A stretch of 64,000 bases of DNA from positions 26,991,946 to 27,055,945 of the forward strand of contig CM069874.1 in the NCBI GenBank assembly GCA_036172665.1, in the 5' to 3' direction. The notes beneath the pieces are model-generated. The model was not told the DNA's origin and did not search any database. It saw only the letters and a program-made list of their open reading frames with translations. The translations under genes were made by a program, and so were the position numbers. Shown here one piece after another: positions 11,144 through 20,657 of this stretch (position 1 is its first letter; the number at the start of each line of letters is the position of its first letter). The DNA is from Prosopocoilus inquinatus. Its lineage: Eukaryota; Arthropoda; Insecta; Coleoptera; Lucanidae.

Positions 11144-12613
11144 GTAATCAAATAAGTTTCACATATTAAAACTGTAAGTTCTTGATCACTTAAGAAAGTG
11201 ATTTCTGCAAATATGAATTTTATTGGTGAAAAGTTAAAGAAATTAACCCCCCCCCCCCCTAGAGCCCGAAGACTTTTTGTTTGAAAACCTCTGACTGGCC
11301 CTGTATCAGTTTCTACAACCGCACCATAAAACGTCGTAAAACAATAAAGCACTGGGCACTGGGTTAAAATCTTCGCTTATGTATTTCCATAACGGAAAAG
11401 AATTATAAATATCCATTGCGTTGCTTATTAAATCAATCAATTTTTCTCAATTTTCACGTAATTGTTAATAGCTTTTTGCTCACAAAACTATAAAAATAAA
11501 TAAAAATTAGAAATTCCATTTTCTAAAATAATTTTACTCTTTCATACGTATTCGTACATACGTATGTGTATTCGTATACTTTATTTGCTGGTCATCAATA
11601 AACTGCATTGTTATTTCTTTATTGCGTAAGATGTTTAAGAATGTCTTTTCTTTCTGCATTTCGGAAAATCGTTATTGAATGCAGTCATCGCTTTTATTAT
11701 TTTGTGGAACCAAAACAATAAAGCGTCATCGAACTCGAATTACAAAGAAACGTATTCGTTAGTGGAAATAATTAACAAAGCGACAATCAATCAAAGCGAC
11801 TAATATTTTTTTTAAATCATTTACGCGAAATTAGCACTGTAAATCATGTGTATTGTTGGTTTACAAAGACCAGGATGTCAAGATCGATTAGCTAATGAAA
11901 CATTTAATTCTGATTAATGCAAGCAGATATAAATTGTTCTTCTTTAATCATAGTGCACACAAGGGCCACGACCGAGGGGTTGTGAATTTGAACTATCGCC
12001 TTTAATCGGTCGGTGATTCTATTTTATTGTGTTCCCATAAAGCTTTTAAAATGCGATCCAGTTATTGACCTTGAATTTTGTCGGAAATGTGGAAATTTTT
12101 GTGGAAATATTTAACAAAGCGACAATCAATCAAAGGGACTAATATTTTTTTTAATTACTTTAATACACGAAATTAGCACTGTAAATCATATGTACTATTG
12201 GTTTACAAAGACCAGGATGTCAAGATCTAATTATTGTCGATTGTCTAATGAAACAGATTTAATTCTGATCAATGCAAGCAATTTAAATTGTTCTCCTTTA
12301 ATCATAATGCACACACGGGCCATTACCGAATTGAACTCTCGTCTTTAATGGGTCGGTGATTCTATTTTATTGTGTTCCCATAAAGCTTTTAAAATGCGAT
12401 CAAGCAATTGACCTTGAATTTTGCTGAAATTTTGTTTTATAACGTTGTTTTTGTGCACGGTCTACCAGAAGTTCTCAAACAAAAGAGTGAATACATCTCC
12501 ACTAACTAATTTTTTTTATTTTTGAACTAGACTTTTGGTAGTTGCAGTATTAATTCTCTTACAGGATGAGGAACTTGCGGTATTAATATGTGAAACTAAT
12601 TTGGTTACACCCT
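11144..12613. mobile_element. Tc1/mariner-like non-autonomous element inserted in PLE1
   Basis: The ends are inverted over about 55 bp: GTGTAATCAAATAAGTTTCA on the left against GTGTAACCAAATTAGTTTCA on the right (minus strand), each next to a TA and a CAGGGTG-like start. The insertion splits the GIY-YIG domain of PLE1 between IGQTKRN and ILTRFKE, which dates it after PLE1. No transposase is recognised inside. It contains a C-tract (about 11250-11262) and an internal tandem duplication. Confidence 0.7.
11762..12425 (+). repeat. Tandem duplication (about 340 bp, two copies)
   Basis: GACAATCAATCAAAG, AAATTAGCACTGTAAATCAT, TTTACAAAGACCAGGATGTC and TGTGTTCCCATAAAGCTTTT each occur twice, 339-343 bp apart (copies about 11762-12083 and 12101-12425). 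The copies differ by scattered substitutions and short indels. They lie inside the Tc1/mariner-like insertion. Confidence 0.85.
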
Positions 12614-13111
12614 GTATTTCTTTTTGTTTGCCCAATATATTTTTTAGTGCACCCTTGGCGAGATATTTCATAAATTCCTGATTTCTTATTTGGTTCAGTT
12701 TTGTCTTTAGGGTTTGCCAGTAAACGTTTTAAAGTATTATTATTAGTATGTGCGATTGTGTACCCCTGCGTTTTAAAAATGCTATTTAAACCTTTGGAAC
12801 AATATTTGTCAAACGGAATTTTAATGTATTTCGATATGTTTGTTTCTACCGGTAACAAAGTGGTAAGTTTTCTTTGTTGACTGTGTTTACAATTTTCTTA
12901 AAGTATTTTCTACGACATCTACTGAGTAACCATTGTGGACTGCTATATCTTTAATAAATCTGTGTTCTGTGTTGTATCTTTCTTTTGAGAGTGGGAAGTT
13001 GACTAATCTATTAAGTAGATAAGTAGAAAAGAAATTGCAGAATACTTATGCGATAAGACATGTTGTGAGTCATTAACAATAAATCTGTTGGTGTTTCTTT
13101 CCTATATATAT
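12609..13111 (-). pseudogene. PLE1 RT/endonuclease linker and GIY-YIG N-terminal part
   Basis: The minus-strand open part (12858-12583) holds IPFDKYCSKGLNSIFKTQG, matching the PLE3 linker (MPFDPFCTKGLKHIFKTQN). It is followed by GIYEISRQGCTKKYIGQT, the GIY...YIG signature of PLE endonucleases; one of the two usual Cys residues (C-x2-C) is missing. Towards 13111 the frame is broken (RKETPTDL resembles RKDTNTSRF). It joins the RT part across the PLE2 insertion. Confidence 0.75.
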
Positions 13112-13193
13112 GTTAATCCGTAGGCTTCCGCGGGTGTTGAATGCTGTAGTATTCTTCCGGGTAGTCCTCCGCGTTGAGTTCTCTAAAGAACTA

Positions 13194-13246
13194 TTTGTCT
13201 TCTGACAACGTTTCGGCAAGGTCTCACTTGCCATCTTCAGGTCTTC
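13194..13246 (-). ncRNA. Hammerhead-like core in the PLE2 left arm
   Basis: This is the inverse of the structure at 14915-14962: CTGAAGA, an extra U, GGCAAG/CTTGCC stem II, then GAAACGTTGTC. It is present in the left inverted arm, so both ends of the element could fold it. Confidence 0.45.
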
Positions 13247-13480
13247 GCTGCTGCTTGCCTGCTTCTGCTCCTCGTCGTTACTCAAGTCACAGTGGCTTCT
13301 GGTCGCGCTGGTGGTGGTTTAAGTACCGTGTTGCGGTCACGCGTCGTTACGCTTGGTGGTTTTTCCGCTTGACTTCTTGTTGTTGGTTGATTGGGTCGTG
13401 CCTGTTGACTGCTTTCTCCTAATCCTGATGGTCCGGGGTTCGCTGGTTTCTGGCTTCGGGTTACTGGTCCTCGACGGTCG

Positions 13481-14923
13481 GTGGATTTTCGGATCACTGG
13501 CCTCCAGGTGGGTGGTAGTCGTAAGGCATCATCTCTGGTGTTTAAGTTAGACGAAGCAGTGGATATCATTCATCTAAAACACCACATCCCAGACGACACC
13601 ATGGACCTGGTGAAGCACTGCTTGAAGAACACCTACTTCATCTTCAAGAACCAACGTTATAAACAAGTAGAAGGATCACCCATGGGATCAGCATTATCTC
13701 CTGTAATCGCCAACTTATTCATGGAGGATTTCGAAGTACGGGCCATCGATACCGCAAGTCACAAACCACACCTGTGGCTCAGATATATGGACGACACCTT
13801 CATAATATGGAAGCATGGAGAAGAACAACTACGAAGATTTCTGCAACACCTGAATGAAATCCATCCGAAGATCAAGTTCACGATGGAAATCGAAGAAAAC
13901 AACGAACTTCCATTCCTCGATGTACTTATAAAGAAAAAACCAGATGGAAGCCTTGGACATTCCGTATACCGAAAACCAACCCACACGGAACGGTACCTGA
14001 ACGCACAATCACATCACCATCCAGCACAATTGCAATCAGTGGTAAGGACCCTCGTCACCCGGTCCCAAAGATTGGCTGACTCAGAAAACAAGGTAGAAGA
14101 AATGAAGAAAATCCGCTCATCTTTAATGAAAAATGGATATCAGGACAAACAAATCAGGAAAGCCGAACACCAACGCAAACCCAAGACACAGGAAGAGGAA
14201 AAAGATATAGTAGGAACAGCATGCCTACCATTTGTTAAAGGGACAACAGAGAAGATCAGCAGAATACTCAAGAAACACAACATCCGGACATCATTCAACA
14301 CCGACAAGAAAATTGGAAACATCCTGCCAACAGTCAAAACTAAAATACAACTGGAAAGCCAAGGCGTGTACGGAATTCCCTGTCAAGATTGCGACAAGGT
14401 CTACATAGGCCAAACAAATAGAAAAATAAGCGTCAGGAGAGAAGAACATCGAAAGGCCGTCGAGAAGGACGAGAAAACATCATCATTGGCACAACACGTA
14501 AAAGCGACTTCACACAAAATAGATTTCGACAACACCAGAACAATTGCCAGCGTAGAACACAAGACCAAACGCATCATCCGAGAAGCGATAGAAATCGAGA
14601 AACATCAGATGAACTTAAACACCAGAGATGATGCCTTACGACTACCACCCACCTGGAGGCCAGTGATCCGAAAATCCACCGACCGTCGAGGACCAGTAAC
14701 CCGAAGCCAGAAACCAGCGAACCCCGGACCATCAGGATTAGGAGAAAGCAGTCAACAGGCACGACCCAATCAACCAACAACAAGAAGTCAAGCGGAAAAA
14801 CCACCAAGCGTAACGACGCGTGACCGCAACACGGTACTTAAACCACCACCAGCGCGACCAGAAGCCACTGTGACTCGAGTAACGACGAGGAGCAGAAGCA
14901 GGCAAGCAGCAGCGAAGACCTGA
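13481..14923 (+). CDS. PLE2 protein: truncated Penelope RT plus GIY-YIG endonuclease
   Basis: The 480-codon open frame gives a PLE polyprotein that lacks the first RT motifs. Residues 1-23 are encoded by the left inverted arm, read antisense to the 3' end. RT motifs begin with SPMGSALSP (66-74), the palm YMDD (102-105) and LPFLD (143-147). A basic linker follows, then GIY-YIG: GVYGIPCQDCDKVYIGQT (295-312) with paired Cys (301, 304), an RREEH (319-323) and a downstream His region. Residues about 377-480 are a Pro/Arg-rich tail encoded by the right arm. The first catalytic Asp motif (…SFDV…) is absent, so this copy probably cannot reverse-transcribe alone. The stop TGA overlaps the ribozyme-like CTGAAGA. 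Host role none; selfish element. Confidence 0.85.
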   Translation: MDFRITGLQVGGSRKASSLVFKLDEAVDIIHLKHHIPDDTMDLVKHCLKNTYFIFKNQRYKQVEGSPMGSALSPVIANLFMEDFEVRAIDTASHKPHLWLRYMDDTFIIWKHGEEQLRRFLQHLNEIHPKIKFTMEIEENNELPFLDVLIKKKPDGSLGHSVYRKPTHTERYLNAQSHHHPAQLQSVVRTLVTRSQRLADSENKVEEMKKIRSSLMKNGYQDKQIRKAEHQRKPKTQEEEKDIVGTACLPFVKGTTEKISRILKKHNIRTSFNTDKKIGNILPTVKTKIQLESQGVYGIPCQDCDKVYIGQTNRKISVRREEHRKAVEKDEKTSSLAQHVKATSHKIDFDNTRTIASVEHKTKRIIREAIEIEKHQMNLNTRDDALRLPPTWRPVIRKSTDRRGPVTRSQKPANPGPSGLGESSQQARPNQPTTRSQAEKPPSVTTRDRNTVLKPPPARPEATVTRVTTRSRSRQAAAKT

Positions 14924-14962
14924 AGATGGCAAGTGAGACCTTGCCGAAACGTTGTCAGAAGA
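14915..14962 (+). ncRNA. Hammerhead-like core in the PLE2 right arm
   Basis: The order is GAC, CTGAAGA, U, GGCAAG, loop, CTTGCC, then GAAACGTTGTC. Core and stem II are good. Stem III could be AC/GT with loop GTT, but stem I is then poor. Alternatively GAC/GTC closes the structure with an unusual GAAACGTT joint. Published PLEs are known to carry hammerhead motifs, so a degenerate or variant ribozyme is likely. Confidence 0.5.
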
Positions 14963-15039
14963 CAAATAGTTCTTTAGAGAACTCAACGCGGAGGACTACC
15001 CGGAAGAATACTACAGCATATATATATATATATATATAT

Positions 15040-15640
15040 ATCTAATTCTAATTTGTTTTCACTATTCCTAATAACCAAGGCATTTAGGAATGGTAATTTC
15101 CCATTTAAAATATCCAAAAAATCTTTTATTCTACATTCCTTGGTATTAAAAACAGCAAAAACATCATCTACATATCTAAACAAAATTCTTGGGTAATAAT
15201 TACAATTTTCTTTGAGTGGAGTTACTAAATTACACATAAAAAGATTAGCAAGGTATGGTGACAAGCAGATGAAGTCCCCTTCAAAGGGAAACTGTTTCTG
15301 TTTGTTTAAAAAAATCCCCATTAATTTGGAAAGAATTTTGCGACATGCATAGTTGCAAAAATTCATCTATCTTGCGTTGTTCTATGTTATTAGAGGCTAG
15401 GAAATCTTGAAGGTAGTTTAATGTGGTAGGAATGGGAATACTGGGAAATAAGGATTAGACATCAAAGGATACCAGGATTTCATCCTCGCTTGGTATTAGA
15501 TTTCTAACGCGTTGTATGAAATCTACCGAGTTTTTGACGGAAAACACGTCTTTGTAGTTGGAAAGTTTGCTAAACTCGGTGTTTAACCATTTTGATAGGA
15601 AACAGGTAGGAGAGCTGATCTTGTTCTGTTTTGCTGGGCA
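15040..15640 (-). pseudogene. PLE1 reverse transcriptase (decayed)
   Basis: On the minus strand, from about 15640, the translation gives WLNTEF, KDVFSVKNSVDFIQRV and LVSFDV, then a stop and SLFPSIPIPTTLNYLQ. This is RT motif A of PLEs with its catalytic Asp, broken by a TAA. The main open piece (15366-14983) gives SPYLANLFMCN, RYVDDVFAVF (palm YVDD) and the start of …LPFLNALVIRNSENKLELDIY. It is then interrupted by PLE2. The RT start is missing: upstream lies the inverted 3' arm. Confidence 0.8.
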
Positions 15641-15859
15641 GGGCGTATAATTTGGGGAGGATCGAATTAGAAATTAGAAACTATAACATTTTGTTTTAAA
15701 GCAACGTCAAACAACAGGGAATTAGACGATTTTCATACACAAAAATAAGGGAGATCTGATGAACACCGATCATGGGCCTTCTTTGGAGTGTGCGCTTCAT
15801 TGAAGCGGAACGCATGTAGTATATAAGTAGCGATAGGCACGACACGGTCACTTTTCTTG

Positions 15860-15920
15860 TGATTAAGAAGTCATCTACTGAAGGTAGCAGCGTAGCTGCC
15901 GAAATACGTATGTAATTTTA
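15860..15920 (+). ncRNA. Hammerhead-like core in the PLE1 right arm
   Basis: CTACTGAAGG...GCAGC GTA GCTGCC GAAATACGTA is the mirrored, mutated counterpart of the left-arm core. The last core base of CTGAAGA is changed, so it should be inactive. Confidence 0.4.
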
Positions 15921-15970
15921 AAAAACTTTTGTGGTTAAGAGGTTCAATCCAATTTTCATTAGGTGTAGAA

Positions 15971-17151
15971 GTTCTAAGATTAGATTTCTAAGCCTAGCTG
16001 AAGTTGTTAACTTGGGATTTCGTTTTATTCCTAATATTATCAGTACAACTACACGCTATACGTGTATCAGGTTATTTTATTTTATTTTTTCCCTTGCCAT
16101 GAAATTTGGATGGTAAGTTTTAGCCTTCCTTTAAAATAACCTCAAAACACGCTGTATAATGATAAAATGTAAAATGCGTTCTTCATTTTTTATACTTCAA
16201 AATGCTTTTATAAGAACATTGCGGAAGACCATTCCAGATCAACGACTACAAATACTAAAGATATTCACGGCTTTTACATTCTTCTGTTATTTGTAAAAAA
16301 TACGTCTTTCGAGAAATTACGTTTACCAATTTTCCGTTAATTGCTTCAATTTTCTATAAACTGTTATTTATATAGAAATAATGCCCGCTTTTTCTAGGAG
16401 AGCGATGCTTTCACTAGTTTGCAACCAAATATTAGGATTCCGTATGCAAAAGCGCAAAGTCCTAATAGAAAAATTTTAATGTTATGATTAAATAATATTA
16501 TAAAGTTACTATAATTCATAACAAGGTCAAGGTTAGCTAGCATCACCGGAGCTCTTCTGAGAATTTTACACCCGGCACAATGCAACGCTAATCTGCTGCA
16601 GATTGCGAAAGCTGCGATATGAAATCGAATTAATTCTTTTCATTGTGTTATTGCTTACCAAAAACCACACCTAATGCCTTACTTAAGTGGGAGAAAAATA
16701 CATAGAAAAGATGGCAGAAGGTGAGATTACGAATTCCGGTGCAGCTTCTTCTTGACTTACAGTTTTCCTTAGTTTGAACTTAATTTCGCAAAGAAGTAAT
16801 ACCTCACGGTGTTTGTTTTTTCTGGTAATTAATCGTAACCGAATATTTTTTTTTTATTTAACTGTGTTTCGAAAAGTCGACGTTGGTAAGTAATTAATAA
16901 TTAATAAAGTAATTTTTTTATTTTCTAACACAAACTTTATTTTTGTTTTGATTTTATACCGAACCTTCTCTTTCCAAAAGATTTTTTTTGTTTTGTTTTA
17001 TTTAACGCTATAAATTCATAGATATTTAATTATTTTGTTAAATTGAATTAATTTTTTGTTTATATTTTTTTATTAAATTCTTTATTAAATTATATACTGA
17101 TTTTTCACGATTTTAATTTTTTTTGTATTCTAAATTTTCGAGGGAGTTTTG
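15971..17151. other. No recognisable gene
   Basis: AT-rich sequence with long T runs towards 16850-17130. Small open frames at 15931-16116 and 16394-16585 have no recognised motif. Confidence 0.45.
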
Positions 17152-17206
17152 TATGCTAAATTTTACAAAAATTTTGTGCAAATCGTTTCTGATTGCAGTG
17201 AGAACC

Positions 17207-17271
17207 TCGAGCAGCTTCTGGACAGCTGTTTCAGCCCTGCTTGGGGCTTCTTCAGCAGAAACATAGCTCGA
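17207..17271 (-). ncRNA. Type I hammerhead ribozyme, array 2 copy 1
   Basis: The full core is present: CTGAAGA, stem II AGCCC/GGGCT, GAAAC AGCT GTC. Inner stem I is GTTTCTG/CAGAAGC, so the fifth pair is U-A instead of the C-G or U-G seen in other arrays. Predicted cleavage is between + positions 17221 and 17220. Confidence 0.82.
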
Positions 17272-17518
17272 CATTCCCACTGCAGACCAAAAACGACTTG
17301 CCCAATTTATTCGCAAATGCGATGTAAGAATGATGAACATATAAAATAGCGACATCTTACTATCGCTTTTTGACCTAACATTGCAGTAGGATAGACAAAT
17401 TGAAGCGGGATTTGCTCCTAATGAGTCCCCCATGCAAGGCGGCCATGCTTGCTGTCAAAGCATAATGAAAGATTTTAGAAAAATTTTGTGCAAATCGTTT
17501 CTGATTGCAGTGAGAACC

Positions 17519-17583
17519 TCGAGCAGCTTCTGGACAGCTGTTTCAGCCCTGCTTGGGGCTTCTTCAGCAGAAACGTAGCTCGA
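17519..17583 (-). ncRNA. Type I hammerhead ribozyme, array 2 copy 2
   Basis: Same structure as the copy 312 bp to the left, with the U-A form of stem I. Predicted cleavage lies between + positions 17533 and 17532. A transcript cleaved at both sites releases a 312-nt monomer. Confidence 0.82.
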
Positions 17584-17850
17584 CATTCCCACTGCAGACC
17601 AAAAACGACTTGCCCAATCAGAAACGATTTGCACAAAATTTTTCTAAAATCTTTCATTATGCTTTGACAGCAAGCATGGCCGCCTTGCATGGGGGACTCA
17701 TTAGGAGCAAATCCCGCTTCAATTTGTCTATCCTACTGCAATGTTAGGTCAAAAAGCGATAGTAAGATGTCGCTATTTTATATGTTCATCATTCTTACAT
17801 CGCATTTGCGAATAAATTGGGCAAGTCGTTTTTGGTCTGCAGTGGGAATG

Positions 17851-17915
17851 TCGAGCTACGTTTCTGCTGAAGAAGCCCCAAGCAGGGCTGAAACAGCTGT
17901 CCAGAAGCTGCTCGA
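17851..17915 (+). ncRNA. Type I hammerhead ribozyme, array 2 copy 3 (plus strand)
   Basis: TCGAGC, TAC, GTTTCTG, CTGAAGA, AGCCC-CAAGCA-GGGCT, GAA, AC-AGCT-GT, C, then CAGAAGC, T, GCTCGA. All helices pair. Predicted cleavage is after 17901. It is oriented opposite to the two ribozymes on its left. Confidence 0.83.
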
Positions 17916-18128
17916 GGTTCTCACTGCAATCAGAAACGATTTGCACAAAATTTTTCTAAAATCTTTCATTATGCTTTGACAGCAAGCATGGCCGCCTTGC
18001 ATGGGGGACTCATTAGGAGCAAATCCCGCTTCAATTTGTCTATCCTACTGCAATGTTAGGTCAAAAAGCGATAGTAAGATGTCGCTATTTTATATGCTAA
18101 ATTTTACGTTATTTTTGAACATATGTAT

Positions 18129-18751
18129 TGTTATATTTAAAAAAAATTTTGTGCAAATTGTTTTTGATTGCAGCGAGAACCTCGAGCAGCCTCTGGACAG
18201 CTGTTTCAGCCCTGCTTGGGGCTATTATTTCTTCTGTCCAGAGGCTGCTCGAGGTTCTCGCTGCAATCAAAAACAATTTGCACAAAATTTTTCTAAAATC
18301 TTTCATTATGCAAGCAAGCATGGCCGCCTTGCATGGGGAACTTATTAGAAGCAAATCCCGCTTCAATTTGTCCACCCTACTGCAACGTCAGGTCAAAAAG
18401 CGATAGTAAGATGTCGCTATTTTATCTGTTCATCACTCTTACATCGCAAATGCGAATAAATTGGGCAAGTCGTTTTTGTTTGCAGCGGGAATGTCGAGCT
18501 ACGTCTCTGCTGAAGAAGCCCCAAGCAGGGCTGAAACAGCTGTCCAGAGGCTGCTCGAGTTTCTCGCTGCAAGCAAAAACAATTTGCACAAAATTTTTCT
18601 AAAATCTTTCATTATGCTTTGACAGCAAGCATGGCCGCCTTGCATGGGGAACTTATTAGAAGCAAATCCCGCTTCAATTTGTCCACCCTACTGCAATGTC
18701 AGGTCAAAAAGCGATAGTAAGATGTCGCTATTTTATCTGTTATATTTAAAA
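18129..18751. mobile_element. Hammerhead (retrozyme-like) element, array 3
   Basis: The flanking duplication TGTTATATTTAAAA occurs at 18129-18142 and 18738-18751 (14 bp). A short minus piece is cut inside its ribozyme at about 18222. A short spacer (ATTATTTCTTCT) follows, then nearly two plus monomers (306-bp spacing because of a small deletion near 18310). The right terminus again is GATGTCGCTATTTTATCTG. Array 3 lies only 21 bp from array 2 but has its own duplication, so it is an independent insertion. It belongs to the C-G stem I subtype. Confidence 0.9.
18494..18558 (+). ncRNA. Type I hammerhead ribozyme, array 3
   Basis: The core is intact and inner stem I is GTCTCTG/CAGAGGC, the C-G version of the variable pair. 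Predicted cleavage is after 18544. The other two ribozymes of this element are cut by the inversion junction near 18220-18240 and are incomplete. Confidence 0.82.
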
Positions 18752-19456
18752 TTTAGGCATTTTTATTTGAGATATTTTCCTACGTAAAGTTTCCATTTTG
18801 GAGTCCAAGGAGAGCAGAGAGAGAAAAGGACGAAATATTTTCGATAATTCTGAAAATACAGGTAAACCGCCATTCGAGCGTCCGTGGAAAACAATTTGGA
18901 AAACCGATTTCTGGTTTTAGGCTAAACCAGTTTACGCTCGAATAAAGAAACTGAAATCCAAATCTGTACGGATTCTTTTAAAAAATTGGAGAGCAAAGCG
19001 GATGAAAAGTGGTTTTGCAACCCCAGCCGTATGAACTTTACGCAGACTTACAATTCCGTTCTGTTCATATAATCTCATCTGTTCAAACATTTAATTGGAA
19101 CCTTGTTTCTAATTAGCAATAAGCGGCCAAGATCAGGTTTTCCGTATTTTATATCCGTAGAGATGCGATCAATTGAAATATGTTTCCAAATACTTGAGGT
19201 GCTACAGGGTTTAGTATTCGCAGTTATCTTTTCCGAAAGATTATTTATCATAAGTTACGGTTTTTCTTGACCGCTAGACGCGAACGTATAGACAATTATT
19301 TACTACTTAATTGCTTTCTGTATGAATCTACAATTTTCTGCAACGATATAACACTGGCAACTATCATAGAAAGCTATTTGAATTATCAAGACGATTAATT
19401 GTTTTGCTGATATAGCTATCCATTATTTGCTGATTAGGCTTGACACCCTATATATC
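18752..19456. other. No recognisable gene
   Basis: Sequence of average composition with no open frame or repeat that I recognise. It precedes the next hammerhead element. Confidence 0.45.
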
Positions 19457-19697
19457 TTTATTATTATAAAAAAATTTGTTGTAAATCGCTTTTGATTGAA
19501 GTGAAAACCTCGAGCAGCCTCTGTACAGCTGTTTCAGCCCTGCTTGGGGCTTCGACAGCAGAGACGTAGCTCGACATTCCCACTGCAAACAAATACGACT
19601 TGCCCAATTTATTCGCAATTGCGATGTAAGAGTGATGAACAATGTCAGGTCAAAAAGCGATCGTAAGATGTGGCTGTTTTTTCTGTTTATTATTATA
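19457..19697. mobile_element. Hammerhead (retrozyme-like) element 4, short and decayed
   Basis: The flanking duplication TTTATTATTATA occurs at 19457-19468 and 19686-19697. A minus piece with the usual left terminus runs to about 19641. It is joined directly to a plus piece (AATGTCAGGTCAAAAAGCG) ending in the usual right terminus. The two ends are therefore kept while the middle is lost. Confidence 0.82.
19509..19573 (-). ncRNA. Degenerate hammerhead ribozyme in element 4
   Basis: On the minus strand CTGAAGA has become CTGTCGA, losing core bases, and the cleavage triplet is GTA instead of GTC. Stem I (GTCTCTG/CAGAGGC) still pairs. Predicted inactive. Confidence 0.7.
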
Positions 19698-20657
19698 CAT
19701 TTTTTATAATTTAATCGCAGAATTCCCGTAAATGTCGGGTCCGATTAAAATTCATTTGGTGTTCTAAGTGCTGGTGTTTCACAAATCCTCTGACTTGAAC
19801 GTTTACTAAATTGATCCAACCTTGAATTGAATTTCCTTGATGATACGTGGTATCGATTTCTTCAATAGCGCCTTAATCATTGTTTAATTTTAATTATAAA
19901 AGAAAAAGTCTTCTACGAAAGTTATCTCCTTTAACGAGTTCTATATCAGCAAATTATTTTCACATATACAACATGCTCCATTAGTTTATTCTGCAATTGT
20001 AGCCCTAAACCGAAGCATTCGCAATTTACAGCTATTAAAATGAATTAAAGAGCTGAAATGTAGAGGTACTTTATTCATAATTAGCGGTCAAAAAATATGT
20101 CTTCAGTGTACCTCACTAAATATAAATATCGTGGACCTGTACTTTTTAACATATTCGAATAGCTCGTTAAATTCTGTTTCTAACTTGTGCAATTTCTGTT
20201 GGTCTACAGCTACGGTTTTCGAGATATCTGCACTTCCAATTACAACTTCTGACAAGAACCATATGTCAGTAAAATAAACAAAAGAAAGGGAAAACTTTTG
20301 TAGAAGACCTTTTCTTTTATAATTAATAGTTACTGCGCTATGGAAGAAATCGATACCAGTAACCCACCCTGTATACATATACAAGCTAAAGGCATATTAA
20401 GAATGAGATATTCAACAACCCAAATAAAAATATTTAGGCTAGAGTGTGTCGTACTCGACCGCATTAACAAACTATTACTTATGTGAAAAGTATAATCATT
20501 AATTCTACATCCAGTGTTTCAAAAATATATTCAAAAGAAATATAAAAAATACTATTAAGTTCGTTAATTAAGTTAAATAAGTAATTGAAATATAGCACTG
20601 TTCCAGCTTGAAGACGTAATCTTTGCTCAGGGATTCACTTGTTTCCTTTTGTTTCAG
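19698..20657. other. Presumed neuroligin intron or 5' flank
   Basis: No exon is recognised between the last hammerhead element and the first neuroligin exon. The acceptor region ends in a pyrimidine-rich tract and TTTCAG at 20652-20657. A CACCCTGTATAC near 20365 resembles a degraded transposon end. Confidence 0.5.

Larger units (their letters stand above)
13112..15020 (+). mobile_element. PLE2: young Penelope-like element nested in PLE1
   Basis: The element is bounded by inverted arms of about 405 bp: 13141-13548 and about 14610-15018 (TGCTGTAGTATTCTTCCGG against its inverse). The left end has about 30 bp outside the arm. The target is a TATATA tract within the PLE1 codons for …LELDIY; the right junction shows an expanded (TA)n at 15019-15042. 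The arms are nearly identical, so the insertion is recent. It carries one open frame and a hammerhead-like core in each arm. Confidence 0.85.
10665..15970 (-). mobile_element. PLE1: decayed Penelope-like element with two nested insertions
   Basis: The outer inverted arms are about 10710-11010 and 15735-15960 (ATGAAATTGGATTGAACCTC against its inverse at the right end). They are flanked by the imperfect duplication TTAGGAGCAGAA (10665-10676) and TTAGGTGTAGAA (15959-15970). The left end has about 34 bp outside the arm, as in the other PLE copies. The minus-strand coding region (RT, linker, GIY-YIG) is split by PLE2 at 13.11-15.02 kb and by a terminal-inverted-repeat element at 11.14-12.61 kb. 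Frameshifts and stops show it is dead. Both arms carry the C-terminal codons (…NKGDLMNT) in opposite directions. Confidence 0.8.
17152..18107. mobile_element. Hammerhead (retrozyme-like) element, array 2
   Basis: The flanking duplication TATGCTAAATTTTAC is exact at 17152-17166 and 18093-18107 (15 bp). From the left come nearly two minus-strand monomers (CTCGAG at 17206 and 17518, 312 bp apart), cut at about 17619. The sequence then inverts into about one and a half plus-strand monomers. The right terminus is GATGTCGCTATTTTAT. Three intact ribozymes are present, two on minus and one on plus. Confidence 0.9.

Noticed and set aside
13073..13569. Minus-strand frames at 13073-13569 as separate genes
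   Set aside because: They are the inverted arm of PLE2; the protein is a copy of the C-terminal tail of the 480-codon ORF.
13141..15018. PLE2 and PLE3 as DNA transposons because of their long terminal inverted repeats
   Set aside because: The coding content (Penelope RT, GIY-YIG), extra bases outside the left arm and a 13-bp target duplication in PLE3 fit Penelope-like elements, which can have inverted termini.
15925..15960. tRNA-like B box (GGTTCAATCC) in the PLE1 arm suggesting a SINE
   Set aside because: No convincing A box at the right spacing and no tRNA-like fold; the sequence is explained as the PLE1 terminus.
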